Positions 18,318 through 28,030 are shown, counted from the first letter of the stretch. The stretch: 64,000 nucleotides of DNA from Oligoflexus sp. (GCA_014378195.1 JACMOC010000008.1:1-64000); one strand, 5' to 3'. Notes: generated by a model from the sequence alone, not told the origin. Translations and numbers: made by a program.

Positions 18318-20169
18318 CAGTGGTCTTGTGGCAGCAATGCTGTGGTTATTATCCTCCGCGACTGCACTGGCCGGCGTTCTTACGGGGGAACTCGATAGAA
18401 CGGAAGGTGGCCTCGATGATCAATTTGTTTATACTCTAACTATCGAAGGCAGCTTCGACGGTGAGCCGGAGTTCCCGCAGGTTCAGGGTTTGGAAGCAAG
18501 AGCGGCTGGCCAGAGCCAAAACATATCCATCGTTAACGGTAAGTATTCGAAAGAAGTTCAAGTTCAATACGTTCTCACGCCCGGTAAAGAAGGAACGTTC
18601 GCGATTCCCCCGGTCAAACTTAAAGTTGACGGCAAGGACATGCAGACCCTTCCTCTCGAGATGAAAGTGTCAGCCGCCGGCGCCGGATCGAACAGGGCCG
18701 GTTCTGCATCCCGAAATGTCCCCAGTTCGGCATCCGCAGACTCAGAGGCTGGGGCAGGTGATGGGATCTTCCTTGAAAGAACCTTCTCCAAAACACAGGC
18801 TTACGTAGGCGAAGCCATAGGCGTGAAGATCAAGGTTTTCAACCGCGTGAAAGTCGCGGGTGCCCAGCCTGATTTTAAATATCCCTCGGCTTTTCAGGTC
18901 AAAAATATCGAAGGCCAAAAATCTTACACGGAAATGGTCGGCGGCAATGAGTATAATGTCACCGAGCTGGATGCCGTAGTGATTCCTAATCGCGAAGGTG
19001 ACTATAAAATCGATCCCGCGATACTCACCGCGCGCGTTGCTGTGCAACGGCGGACGCGATCGCGTTCCTTTTTTGACGACATGCTGGGATCCACGGAGCT
19101 TCAGGAAAAACGCCTCCATAGCAGCGTGGCGACTCTGAAGATTCTGCCTCTTCCTCTCGAAGGCCGGCGCAAGGATTTCTCGGGTCTCGTGGGCAACTTC
19201 TCGATGGCGGCTGATGTCACGCCACGCGCTGCAAATGCCGGCGATACCTTAAACCTGACGATTAACATCGAAGGTCAGGGGGCGGTGAGCACCATGTCCG
19301 AGCCCACGCTGCCTATCGATCCGAGTCTCGCAAAAGTCTACAAAGACAAGCCTGACAGCCACGAAGACCTTGATCCCAACAAAGGGATTACCTCACAAAA
19401 AGCCTTTAAATATGCTCTCGTTCCCAACAAGCCTGGTTCGTTTAATCTCGGTCATCTCAAGGTGCAAATTTTTAATCCGGAACATGCCGCTTACGAAGAC
19501 CTGGACGCTGACCTTGGCAAAATTGAGGTGAGTGGTTCGGCTATCGCAGTGGCGCCCGCGCCTGTTGCCCAATCCCAGATCGGTGATAATTTGGCTCCCA
19601 AAGCCTCGGCATCAGGAGCTAAAAACGAACATAAGGCCGTGGAAGTCCTCAGTACCGACCTCGTCGAACCCCACAGCCCGAAACTCCTTTCGGGCTCGGA
19701 TCGTTTAACGCAAAGCGATTGGATGGTCGGCGGACTTGTAACGCTCTTGAGCCTCGGAAGTATCGGTGTCGCTTCGTGGTTTTCGCGAATGCGTTCCCCA
19801 GCCGACGAAGCACTCCGTACGCAAAGAGCCAACAAAGCTTTTAAAGTCTCGAAAAAACAGCTTGAAATGGCTCATCAATGCCTTCAAAAACAAGACCTTG
19901 CCGCTGCTCTTCGGATAGCGCAGGGGTGTTTTAAGGATTATACCGGGGCGAAGTTTGGTGTGCAGGGTGCAGCCGTGACCTTGCGGGATATTGAAGGTTA
20001 TTTGCGAAGTAAAGAAGTGGATCGCGATACTCTGGTCGAACTCAGGGAAGTGTGGAGTGCTCTCGACCAAATGATATACGCTCCGCCTTTGGGGCAAAAC
20101 CCAAGTCGAGGCGAGGAGCTTTTGGCTAAAACGCGAAAAATTCTAGAGCAGATGGAGCGGCAATGCTGA
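18301..20169 (+). CDS. batD: BatD-like protein (oxygen tolerance family)
   Basis: This 622-residue protein begins with a signal peptide ending ATALAG. The periplasmic part contains several beta-sandwich repeats. The first has LDRTEGGLDDQFVYTLTIEG, and later ones have FLERTFSKTQAYVGEAIGVKIKVF-type strands, as in the BatD family (PF13584). One membrane segment (about 475-495, WMVGGLVTLLSLGSIGVASWF) precedes a cytoplasmic helical tail of about 120 residues. It overlaps batE by 7 bp. BatD probably forms a periplasmic scaffold with BatC and BatE, inferred from family and operon. Confidence 0.9.
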   Translation: MAKIGSSGLVAAMLWLLSSATALAGVLTGELDRTEGGLDDQFVYTLTIEGSFDGEPEFPQVQGLEARAAGQSQNISIVNGKYSKEVQVQYVLTPGKEGTFAIPPVKLKVDGKDMQTLPLEMKVSAAGAGSNRAGSASRNVPSSASADSEAGAGDGIFLERTFSKTQAYVGEAIGVKIKVFNRVKVAGAQPDFKYPSAFQVKNIEGQKSYTEMVGGNEYNVTELDAVVIPNREGDYKIDPAILTARVAVQRRTRSRSFFDDMLGSTELQEKRLHSSVATLKILPLPLEGRRKDFSGLVGNFSMAADVTPRAANAGDTLNLTINIEGQGAVSTMSEPTLPIDPSLAKVYKDKPDSHEDLDPNKGITSQKAFKYALVPNKPGSFNLGHLKVQIFNPEHAAYEDLDADLGKIEVSGSAIAVAPAPVAQSQIGDNLAPKASASGAKNEHKAVEVLSTDLVEPHSPKLLSGSDRLTQSDWMVGGLVTLLSLGSIGVASWFSRMRSPADEALRTQRANKAFKVSKKQLEMAHQCLQKQDLAAALRIAQGCFKDYTGAKFGVQGAAVTLRDIEGYLRSKEVDRDTLVELREVWSALDQMIYAPPLGQNPSRGEELLAKTRKILEQMERQC

Positions 20170-20948
20170 GATTACGCGCAGTTTTTTCTTTGATCATGGC
20201 TTTCGCCCTCTCACCTGTCGCAACCGCAGGTACTCTTGAGAAAGCCCAGGCGGCCTACGAGAGCGGAGGTTATGCGGAATCGTCAAAACTCTATTTGGAA
20301 TATGTTGAAGCCGAAGCCTCGTCACCGAATGGCAGCGTGTTTCATAACCTTGGATTGGCATTTGATCGGGAAAAAGAACTGGGGCCTGCCGTAGCCGCCT
20401 ATCTCAGGGCTCTCCAGCTGCGTCCAAGGCAGGACGACTTTCAATACAACCTGCGGTTTCTCCTCGGCAAGGCGGAAGACAAACTCGACTCTAATTTTCC
20501 GGTCCCGACCTCAGAACGGCTCTTTCCCAGCCACATAGCGTCCGAGCACGAGATTTTTTATGCCGGGCTCGTCTTTTTGGTGCTTACCGCTCTTTTTATG
20601 AGTTATGGGATACTTCAGACCCGCTTGAAAAAAAGCGCGTTGAGTGTCAGCGGTATTGCGGCTCTCCTTACAATCTATTGCAGCATTGGCCTTTATTTAA
20701 AAGTCAATCACACGCACGATGTCGGTGCTATTTCTGCCCCGAAGGTCGAAGCCTACTCGGGCCCCACGCAATCCGTCGTAATTTTTGAACTGCATGAAGG
20801 CGCTCCCTTTCAAATCGTTGATTCAAGCGGGGATTGGGTGAAGATTGAACTTTCCGATCAAAAGCGGGGCTGGGTTCGTAAAGAAGGGATCGTGAGCTTT
20901 GGGCGGGACCAAATAATTTTGCCTCCCCATGTGAGCTCGAAGTCCTGA
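20163..20948 (+). CDS. batE: BatE-like TPR/SH3 membrane protein
   Basis: This 261-residue protein has a signal peptide (ends ATAG) and TPR repeats (about 24-110, with FHNLGLAFDREKELGPAVAAYLRALQL). Two membrane helices follow (about 130-147 and 158-180). The C-terminal bacterial SH3 domain (about 193-250) contains VVIFELHEGAPFQIVDSSGDWVKIEL and GWVRKEG. This domain order is that of BatE. It is the last gene of the moxR-bat run, and no terminator is obvious within 50 bp. Confidence 0.88.
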   Translation: MLRLRAVFSLIMAFALSPVATAGTLEKAQAAYESGGYAESSKLYLEYVEAEASSPNGSVFHNLGLAFDREKELGPAVAAYLRALQLRPRQDDFQYNLRFLLGKAEDKLDSNFPVPTSERLFPSHIASEHEIFYAGLVFLVLTALFMSYGILQTRLKKSALSVSGIAALLTIYCSIGLYLKVNHTHDVGAISAPKVEAYSGPTQSVVIFELHEGAPFQIVDSSGDWVKIELSDQKRGWVRKEGIVSFGRDQIILPPHVSSKS

Positions 20949-21075
20949 AGTTTAGGCCTCACTTTCGAGGAATACGGGCTTTTTAACTTTCCGCTTTTTG
21001 ACTTTCTCGCTCGAAAGCCACCGTGGTATTCTTACAGGAATATATCTTTCATCCCCCTTGCACCTGGTACAATAC

Positions 21076-23436
21076 ATGAATCGACGCGTACTGCATCTCA
21101 GTCTGCTGGGATTTCTCGCCGTCAGTGGGTTTAGTCAGCGCCTTTTTGCTCCAACACCTCCGGAAACCCAAGGACTGCGCGAGATTCGCCCAGGTGTTCG
21201 ACAGGCTGATGAAGCTTTTGATAAATGGCTTTCGGCTATGCAAAACGGTTCGTCGCCTTTGCTCCTTACCGAGTCAGAGTACCAGAAGTATGCGCGAACG
21301 CTGGATGAATACACGCGTTTGATGTGGGATGTGCGCCGGTCGACCGGAAGCAAAGAAAGTGGTGCACGCGCACTGAAATTCCTGCGCGCAAAAGAAAAAG
21401 ATCTGAAAGACTCGGCTATGTTTCCCTATCTGGGCCAAACCTTGCTCGATAGCGGATCCCTATCGCTCAGCGAGAGCCAGGAAGTCGAAAGAATGCTGCT
21501 AACTTACGGCGGTTCAAGCTGTCCGCGTAAACGCGTTGTTCTCAAAGAGATGCGTGGCAGCGAGAAATCACAGCTAAAAAAAGACGAGGCTGTGCGTTTT
21601 CTCGCAATGATAGCCGAGTTTCGTTCCCCGACCTTTCAGGAAGAAGCTCTTCGTACCCTTCTCTACCGTCTTGATGACGGAAGCATGAAGGATATGCGGA
21701 AGGAGATCGTTCAGGCGATCGCGCCTTTTCCTAGGCTCGTTAATAATTACCCCGATTTATTCGACGAAAAAATCGAACTCGTCCAGCCAGGCCCTGTCAA
21801 AGCAAAAACCGACCTTGCGGATCGCGCGTCCAAAGACGAGCAGTGCGATAAAGCGCAGCGCGAGCTCGTGCTGGGCATTCACGAAGACAAAGACAAAAAA
21901 TTCCTTGGCCTGGTTGAAACGAGTGGATCGAAACTGGAAGCCTGCTGGCGCGCGAAAGGCGACAAAAACCGCCTGACTTACTGGGAGCAGATGGAGGCGC
22001 CCCTGAAAGAGCGTTATGGATTCCTTGGCGAATCCTTAGCCAAACGCAAACGCGCCCTTATTATGTGGGGACGAAATGATTTTGAGGGCTCCAAAGCCCT
22101 CTTGGGTGAGCTTATTTCCCAGTCCGAAAAAACCTTTCCAGCCGTTCATGCCGATGCGCTTTTCACGTTGGCCCGCATCACTGAGAATGAAGGAAACTTC
22201 GAAGAAGCCGAAAAGAAATTCAAAAATTTCGTCCAACTCTATCCTCAGGACGACAAAGTCAACGAAGCTTTGAGCGAGACGATCGTCATAGCGGCGATCC
22301 AGAAACAAAGTGACGAAGCTCTAACGGCCGCACTGAATCTGATCGAACGCGAAACTCGGAAGATATCCAACGATCGTGATACTGCCACTTTGCCAATGGC
22401 TTTGTATTGGGCGGGCAAGATTTACTATGAAAAAGACCAAAAGAAAAAGGCTGAGTTTTTCTGGCAACGATTGGCCCAGGAATTTTATTCGACGTTTTAC
22501 GGAGCGCTGGGTCAGCTGGCCCTGGAGAAGATGAATAACAAAGTGTACTTCCTACCTCCTATGCAGGTGCCGGTGTTCAGTCGCGCAGAAATGCTGAAGG
22601 ATTTCCAGAAGAACGACCGCGCGATATTGGACAGAGCCGAAAACCTGCTCTCGGGCGGGCTCAAAGCTGAGGCGGCGTGTGAGATCAATGAGATTCCTCT
22701 CGGACCGAACAGTGATCATCGATTGCTTGCGAAAGCCATCTTTCAATATGCTTCGGGCGATTGGTTAGCAGCTGTGAAGAGTTATCAGAACCTCTCCAAA
22801 GCCTATCGCGTGACCCTCCCTAAGGGTATGGAACGGATACTCTTTCCACGAAGCTTCGCATCGTTGATCGATCACTATTCCAAAAAATTGGGCGTCGATC
22901 CCCATTACGTAAATGCGATCATTCGCCAGGAGAGTGTTTTTAATCCAAAAGCGCAATCTCCGGTAGGTGCACGTGGACTCATGCAGATGATGCCGGGAAC
23001 TGCGCGCCTTGAAGCGAAAGCCCTCAGTCCTCATTATGTGGATCCGGGCAAAGGCGGGCTCGTGTCAGGCGCAATCGCTGACGAGAAAAATCTCTCGGAT
23101 CCTGAAACCAACGTTATGCTTGGTGTTCATCACGTCAATCGTCTGCTTCAGAAGTATAAACATCCGGTCTTTGTTCTGACGAGCTACAACGCCAACCCCC
23201 GCGCGACGGAACGTTGGTTGAGCACGATCGACAGTTCCGACCTGATTCTGTTTATCGAGCGTATTCCCTATAAGGAAACACGGTCTTACGTGAAGCTTGT
23301 GATGAGAAACTATTTCTACTACAAGCGTTGGTATGAAGGCCCTCAGGCGAATATGGCTTTGATGGAGGCGCTGCTGCCGAGCCGCCTAATCAGCGACTCA
23401 AAACAGACAGCGGAAATGCAAACGTCTATGCGTTGA
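21076..23436 (+). CDS. slt: Soluble lytic murein transglycosylase (Slt-like)
   Basis: The start is taken at ATG 21076, which opens a signal peptide (MNRRVLHLSLLGFLAV). A TTG frame from 20998 would hide it, and neither start has a strong Shine-Dalgarno sequence. The protein is 786 residues. A long alpha-superhelical region of TPR-like repeats precedes a C-terminal SLT domain at about residues 600-760. The SLT domain has catalytic Glu in IIRQESVFNPKAQSPVGARGLMQ, then MMPGTA and YNANP. It cleaves peptidoglycan to 1,6-anhydromuropeptides in the periplasm. Its 3' end overlaps maiA by 11 bp convergently. Confidence 0.93.
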   Translation: MNRRVLHLSLLGFLAVSGFSQRLFAPTPPETQGLREIRPGVRQADEAFDKWLSAMQNGSSPLLLTESEYQKYARTLDEYTRLMWDVRRSTGSKESGARALKFLRAKEKDLKDSAMFPYLGQTLLDSGSLSLSESQEVERMLLTYGGSSCPRKRVVLKEMRGSEKSQLKKDEAVRFLAMIAEFRSPTFQEEALRTLLYRLDDGSMKDMRKEIVQAIAPFPRLVNNYPDLFDEKIELVQPGPVKAKTDLADRASKDEQCDKAQRELVLGIHEDKDKKFLGLVETSGSKLEACWRAKGDKNRLTYWEQMEAPLKERYGFLGESLAKRKRALIMWGRNDFEGSKALLGELISQSEKTFPAVHADALFTLARITENEGNFEEAEKKFKNFVQLYPQDDKVNEALSETIVIAAIQKQSDEALTAALNLIERETRKISNDRDTATLPMALYWAGKIYYEKDQKKKAEFFWQRLAQEFYSTFYGALGQLALEKMNNKVYFLPPMQVPVFSRAEMLKDFQKNDRAILDRAENLLSGGLKAEAACEINEIPLGPNSDHRLLAKAIFQYASGDWLAAVKSYQNLSKAYRVTLPKGMERILFPRSFASLIDHYSKKLGVDPHYVNAIIRQESVFNPKAQSPVGARGLMQMMPGTARLEAKALSPHYVDPGKGGLVSGAIADEKNLSDPETNVMLGVHHVNRLLQKYKHPVFVLTSYNANPRATERWLSTIDSSDLILFIERIPYKETRSYVKLVMRNYFYYKRWYEGPQANMALMEALLPSRLISDSKQTAEMQTSMR

Positions 23437-24067
23437 CAGCACCCGGTTGGTTATGAGGGGCTGCCTGGTCACAGGCAGCCGTTTTTAATGAGCGCTCGTA
23501 AATGGCTTGAGCAAGGGGAAAACGGCTCATATCGACTGCAAAACGGTGCGCATTATAGACCTGCGGCACCAAAAATAGGTCTGCCATCGAAAATGTTTCG
23601 CCAAAACTCCACGTTCCTGCGTTTTTTCGGAGCATAGTCTCAACCGGAATAAAGCCTTCATCCATGAAGTGCCGCGCCCACTCCGCTTTCTTTTCAGGAT
23701 CGTTGGAATAATAACCGGTTATGCGCAGGTTTGTAACCGGCTGTATGCCGGAGGCTATCATCGCGCAATAGCTCCGAATCTCAGCTCTGAGCCAGGGATC
23801 CTTTGGTAGAAGAGGGGAGATTGGGAAGGTTTCCTCAAGCCACTCCAATATAGCGATGGATTCGCTCAGAATTTTGCCGTTTACGCTGAGCGCCGGTACC
23901 TGACCCGAGGGGTTGATTTTGAGAAAAGAAAGATCCGATTGTTCCTTTTTAAGGAGATTGATCGGCGTCGATTTGTAGGGTAATCCCTTGAGGGCCAGGG
24001 CCCATCGCACGCGCCACGAGCAGGACGAACGCCAGTAGTGGAAAAGTTCAAGAGTGGGAGTATCCAT
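23426..24067 (-). CDS. maiA: Maleylacetoacetate isomerase (zeta-class GST)
   Basis: This is a cytosolic glutathione-dependent isomerase of tyrosine degradation, which turns maleylacetoacetate into fumarylacetoacetate. The start at ATG 24067 follows AGGA and gives 213 residues. A longer frame from 24118 would overlap the patatin gene. The zeta-class signature SSCSWRVR lies near residue 13-20, with NPSGQVPAL and SESIAILEWLEE of the thioredoxin-like domain. It is the last gene of the minus-strand dsbD-patatin-maiA run. A perfect terminator hairpin for the convergent slt gene lies inside its coding end. Confidence 0.9.
   Translation of the reverse strand: MDTPTLELFHYWRSSCSWRVRWALALKGLPYKSTPINLLKKEQSDLSFLKINPSGQVPALSVNGKILSESIAILEWLEETFPISPLLPKDPWLRAEIRSYCAMIASGIQPVTNLRITGYYSNDPEKKAEWARHFMDEGFIPVETMLRKNAGTWSFGETFSMADLFLVPQVYNAHRFAVDMSRFPLAQAIYERSLKTAACDQAAPHNQPGAVNA
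23459..23486 (+). terminator. Intrinsic terminator of slt, inside maiA coding sequence
   Basis: GGCTGCCTG and CAGGCAGCC form a perfect 9-bp stem with a GTCA loop, followed by GTTTTT. It is 22 nt past the slt stop and wholly within the antisense maiA coding region. Confidence 0.85.
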
Positions 24068-24083
24068 GATGCACGTCCTGGGC

Positions 24084-25628
24084 TTAGTTTTTAACGATGG
24101 TTTGGTAGCTTGACTCAAGCTTTCTCAGCTCTTCGACGCTTTTGAGTTCGAAGCCAAAACGAACGGTTTTCGCAGCATAAACCTTATGACGTTCGCGAAG
24201 TCGTCTCAAGGTGTTCTGGAAAGCAACTTCTATCATCTGTGGCCGCAGGCGGGGTTTCATGGGTGATCCCGCCATCATGCGGGCGCACTCCTCATCGGGT
24301 TGAAACACGATGAAATCGACGTCGGGATACTGTTCCGCAACGGCGTGAAAATTGGTTTCGAAGCGCGTGGAGACCAAGCCCTTGATCATCTGAAGCAAAG
24401 AGAAATAACCGCCCTTAGTGTCCGATATTCCTGCGGTATTGGAACGAATTGGTTTCATGGGATCAATCACAAAAACTAGGCAGGCCCCATCCTCCACAAC
24501 CGACTCGAGGTTGCAGCTTTTGGTGACCTGTCCATCAATATAGTAACGATCGCCGATCGCCTTGGGTGTGAAGAGGGGAGGCAAAGAGCAGGAAGCGCGC
24601 ACCGCCGCGCTGATCGCCATCGTATCAAAGGGCGCTTTACCGAGAGTCACGTGATCAAAGGTATCGTGGTCGGTTGCCCCGATAAAAAGATGGTTCGGGA
24701 GTTCGTTGAATTTATCACCCTGACCGTGTTCGGCAAACAGGTCGTGAAGGTACGCCTCGAGCTTTTCGCCCTTAAAAAACCCGGTTGGAATGGATTCAAG
24801 GGTGGACTCGAGCCACTGGCTCAGCTTCACTTTGCGCATGCGAAGCGAGGTATTGAATACACGTTTGACGATATCAAAACCGGCTAGGTCGAAGATCGTT
24901 GAAATTTTGAAGGCTGGTATTTGGGATTTGATATCGAGTAGTCCTTTGATGACTTCCTCGACCTGGATATCGTTCGCCACGATCGATCCCACGATACTCC
25001 CCGAACTGACTCCGGAGATGGATTCGCACGAGTAGATGGTTCGGCCTCTAAAAGCATGTTTTAAAGCCAAAATTGTTCCAATTTGATAAAGAAGGCCTTC
25101 TATTGCGCCCCCGCTCAGGGCAATGCCTACTCGGTCGCGCCGCACGATTCCCGCATAAAGAAGGTTGTGCAACCAACGCAGCATCAGAGCGGTCTTTTTA
25201 GGCTCGACTATGACGTCGCGTACGTTGAGGCGACCGAGCGAGAAAACACGGTGGTCGACATCAGGCGTGGCATTCAGAACGGCAACGATCCGCGACATTG
25301 GAAAATGAAAGTCGGGACCCCAGAGTTGAGCCAACGAGTGTACGTCGCGAGCGATTCGATAAACCGCTTCAAGAGCCTCAGGGGCGCCCGTTCCACGTTC
25401 ATCGTAAACGAGTAGATCGACCGGGTGATGGCGGAGAAAGGGAGTAACCCCATCGATATTGCTCAAAAGGTAGACTCTTAAACTTATGCCCTTCATCATC
25501 TTGTGATCGAGTTCATAGGTTATAGTAATCGCATTGTCATCGATCCGTTCCGCCCCAAGACGTGCAATAGCCTTCGCGATACCGTCGAGACGGGAGGGAC
25601 TCATGACATAAAGGAGGTGCTGGCGCAT
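24084..25628 (-). CDS. Patatin-like phospholipase
   Basis: The start at ATG 25628 follows AAGGA. An ATG further upstream at 25673 would overlap dsbD by 44 bp. The protein has 514 residues. The N-terminal 165 residues are an unrecognised domain. The patatin domain follows, with oxyanion motif SGGAIEG, nucleophile elbow GVSSGS (Ser) and the DG dyad in YYIDGQV, so the Ser-Asp catalytic pair is intact. No signal peptide or membrane segment is visible. It is likely a cytosolic or membrane-associated lipid acyl hydrolase. It starts 1 bp after the dsbD stop, so the two are probably cotranscribed. Confidence 0.9.
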   Translation of the reverse strand: MRQHLLYVMSPSRLDGIAKAIARLGAERIDDNAITITYELDHKMMKGISLRVYLLSNIDGVTPFLRHHPVDLLVYDERGTGAPEALEAVYRIARDVHSLAQLWGPDFHFPMSRIVAVLNATPDVDHRVFSLGRLNVRDVIVEPKKTALMLRWLHNLLYAGIVRRDRVGIALSGGAIEGLLYQIGTILALKHAFRGRTIYSCESISGVSSGSIVGSIVANDIQVEEVIKGLLDIKSQIPAFKISTIFDLAGFDIVKRVFNTSLRMRKVKLSQWLESTLESIPTGFFKGEKLEAYLHDLFAEHGQGDKFNELPNHLFIGATDHDTFDHVTLGKAPFDTMAISAAVRASCSLPPLFTPKAIGDRYYIDGQVTKSCNLESVVEDGACLVFVIDPMKPIRSNTAGISDTKGGYFSLLQMIKGLVSTRFETNFHAVAEQYPDVDFIVFQPDEECARMMAGSPMKPRLRPQMIEVAFQNTLRRLRERHKVYAAKTVRFGFELKSVEELRKLESSYQTIVKN

Positions 25629-25629
25629 C

Positions 25630-27444
25630 TTACTTTCCTTGGAAAGACTCAAGCTCTTGAATAAGACGTTCACGGGACACGTATCCAGTGAGCTTCTTCG
25701 CTTTCGTCAGGTCACCATCAGCCGGAATCAGGACTATCGTCGGAAGTCCTGGCATCTCGTATTTTTGAGCGAGAGCTTCATTCGTCTCGCTCGCTTCCGT
25801 TAAATCTAGCTTAACGAAGACCCATTTTGCTTTCAGCAAGGAAATGACCTGGGGATCGAGATATGTTGTTTTATCCATTTCTTTACAGGCGACGCACCAG
25901 TCGGCCCAGCCGTCCAAAAATATCGGTTTGCCCTGGTTTTTGGATTGGGCGAAGGCTGCTGTTTCGGTTTTTAACCAGGGTATCTCCGCGGCAATGTCGG
26001 TTCCTACGGCCCATTGAACGGTCGCAAATAACCCAAGACCGAAAATTAGGGTCGGTACCAGTTGGGTGACTTTATGGTGCATAAGGTGGGCCCGGCTTAG
26101 GATAATACCGATCCCCACGGCTCCGACCAGAAGGAATCCGATCGCCAGAGGTTTCCAATAACCCTGAATCGAATGGAGAACTCCGTAAGCCACGTTTTTC
26201 AGATAGTAGGCCGCCAGACCAAACATGGCAGCCGCGAAAATCATTTTGATGGCCACCTGAATGCGCGGACTGATTTTGAAGTTTTTGACTCGATTGGCCG
26301 CCATTCCCAGAAAAACATAGGGTATGGCAAAACCGAGGCTGTAGAGAAAAAAGAGCAGAATCGATTGCCAAGGCGATGAAAGATGGGCTGCATAAACAAT
26401 CAGTGCACCCATGATAGGGCCCGTGCAAGGAGCTGCGACGAGACCCGCACCTGCGCCCATCCCTAACGAATTCAATGCTGACGCCCGGCCGGATCCCAGG
26501 GAAGCCCCGATATTCTGGAGGCGCGAGAGATTACCAAAACCGAGCATCGTTACGGCGAGAATTGCAAAAATAACGCCGAACCCGACGTTTACCCAGGGAT
26601 TGGCCAATATAGAACCAAATACCCCGCCTGAAAACGAGGCTAAAACACCGAGTCCCGTATAAGTGAGTATGATGCCGGCCGCATAGAAGAGCGAGCCCTC
26701 CTTGGGTTTATGGCCATCCCGCGCCAGGAGGCGAAGGGTAATCGGTATCATAGGAAAAACGCAGGGTGTGAGATTGGTGGCGAGGCCGCCGATGAACACG
26801 ACAAACAAAAGAAGGCTGAAAGGAAGGGCGCCCGTCTTTACCTTTTCCGCGTATTCTTCTTCCAGGCTTAAACCAGGGGTTTTGGTGTCCGGTGCGGCAG
26901 CTATGGTCTGGGCCGGATCGCTAGGCAGAGCCCCTGGTAGTTCGGGTGCCAGGGAGTTTTCCTCGCTTAAATACACGGGCACCTTGAGTTCCTGGGTGTA
27001 GGGGAAGAGGCAGATTTTGTGGGTACACCCAAGAAACGTTACAAAAATCGAAAGGGTCCCGGAGTTGATGGGTTTACCGCCGGCGAGCTCGATCTCAAAA
27101 TCGCCGCCATCATAGACGTCGGTTTCGCCCTCGCCCATGGGGTCCTTTTGTTTACGGCTTTCAGGGGCCGTTTTGACGACCAGCGAATAACCGTTCGGTC
27201 CGCGCAATTCCAGTTTGTTTTTATAGATGGTAAACTGATTTTTCGTCTCCAGACGCAAAGCGACCAGGATGCGACCTTTGCCGTCGCTCAGCGCCTGAAC
27301 AGGGCTCCAGATAATGACATCCGTCGGTTGAATGTCGAGCTCGGCCTTGCCCGGGGCGCCGAGGAAATCCTGGGCCGATAGGGGTGACCATGAGGTAAGC
27401 GTAGCGGCGCATAAGCATATGACAAGAGCGAGGGGCTTCAGCAC
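25630..27444 (-). CDS. dsbD: Thiol:disulfide interchange protein DsbD
   Basis: This inner-membrane protein carries electrons from cytosolic thioredoxin to periplasmic reductases. The start is placed at GTG 27444, 5 nt after AAGGAG; an ATG at 27459 precedes that site. The product is 604 residues. A signal peptide (ends LSAQ) is followed by an N-terminal DsbD domain (to about 165) with CTHKICLFPYTQEL. The central eight-helix domain has LTPCVFPMIPI and APCTGPIMG, carrying its two Cys. A C-terminal thioredoxin domain has DWCVACKEMD. All three redox pairs are present. It could support maturation of the window's cytochromes c and azurin. Confidence 0.95.
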   Translation of the reverse strand: MLKPLALVICLCAATLTSWSPLSAQDFLGAPGKAELDIQPTDVIIWSPVQALSDGKGRILVALRLETKNQFTIYKNKLELRGPNGYSLVVKTAPESRKQKDPMGEGETDVYDGGDFEIELAGGKPINSGTLSIFVTFLGCTHKICLFPYTQELKVPVYLSEENSLAPELPGALPSDPAQTIAAAPDTKTPGLSLEEEYAEKVKTGALPFSLLLFVVFIGGLATNLTPCVFPMIPITLRLLARDGHKPKEGSLFYAAGIILTYTGLGVLASFSGGVFGSILANPWVNVGFGVIFAILAVTMLGFGNLSRLQNIGASLGSGRASALNSLGMGAGAGLVAAPCTGPIMGALIVYAAHLSSPWQSILLFFLYSLGFAIPYVFLGMAANRVKNFKISPRIQVAIKMIFAAAMFGLAAYYLKNVAYGVLHSIQGYWKPLAIGFLLVGAVGIGIILSRAHLMHHKVTQLVPTLIFGLGLFATVQWAVGTDIAAEIPWLKTETAAFAQSKNQGKPIFLDGWADWCVACKEMDKTTYLDPQVISLLKAKWVFVKLDLTEASETNEALAQKYEMPGLPTIVLIPADGDLTKAKKLTGYVSRERLIQELESFQGK

Positions 27445-27666
27445 GGTAACTCCTTCCACTTCATTACTTAATCGTTATAGCGGAGCCTGAGATCCAACGA
27501 AAGTCTCAGCATTGTAATGTCAGAAATGCACCTAAAACCGTTGATTTCCTTAAAGTCTGCTTGACTCCCCCAGCTCTTTCCCTTAATAGAAGAGTTCCTT
27601 TACGCCGGAAGTACCCAGAAATTAGGTATGTTCGGATCGTTAATCCAAAAAATGTGGATTCAAAAA

Positions 27667-28014
27667 ATGGCGCAGCAAACACAACAGACTAAATACCAAG
27701 CAAAATTCCGCCTTAAAAAAGGTGACGAAGTCGTAGTCCTTACAGGCGCTGACAAAGGCAAAAAAGGCAAGATCGACAAAGTCGACTTCAAACGTAACGC
27801 AGTTTTTGTTGCCGGCCTGAATGTACAAAAGAAACACACACGTCCAGGTGCTAACGGCGAAGCCGGCGGTATCTTCGATAAAGTTGCTTCGATTCACGTA
27901 AGCAACGTTTCGCTAGCCGATCCAAAATCAGGTAAAGCAACACGGATCGGCCACAAAGTTGAAGGCGGCTCAAAAGTTCGCTTCGCTAAGGCTTCTGGCC
28001 AAACGATCGCTTAA
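27667..28014 (+). CDS. rplX: 50S ribosomal protein L24, isolated gene
   Basis: This is L24, an early-assembly protein at the polypeptide exit region. The KOW motif LKKGDEVVVLTGADKGKKGKI is followed by VFVAGLNVQKKHTRP and GGIFDKVASIHVSNVSL, all diagnostic. The ATG at 27667 gives 115 residues, near the family norm. An ATG at 27628, preceded by TTAGG, would add a 13-residue leader, and the choice is uncertain because the inner site has no clear Shine-Dalgarno sequence. It is not next to rplN or rplE as in the spc operon. Its own terminator-like hairpin follows. Confidence 0.92.
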   Translation: MAQQTQQTKYQAKFRLKKGDEVVVLTGADKGKKGKIDKVDFKRNAVFVAGLNVQKKHTRPGANGEAGGIFDKVASIHVSNVSLADPKSGKATRIGHKVEGGSKVRFAKASGQTIA

Positions 28015-28030
28015 TCTTTCCGAAAATTCC

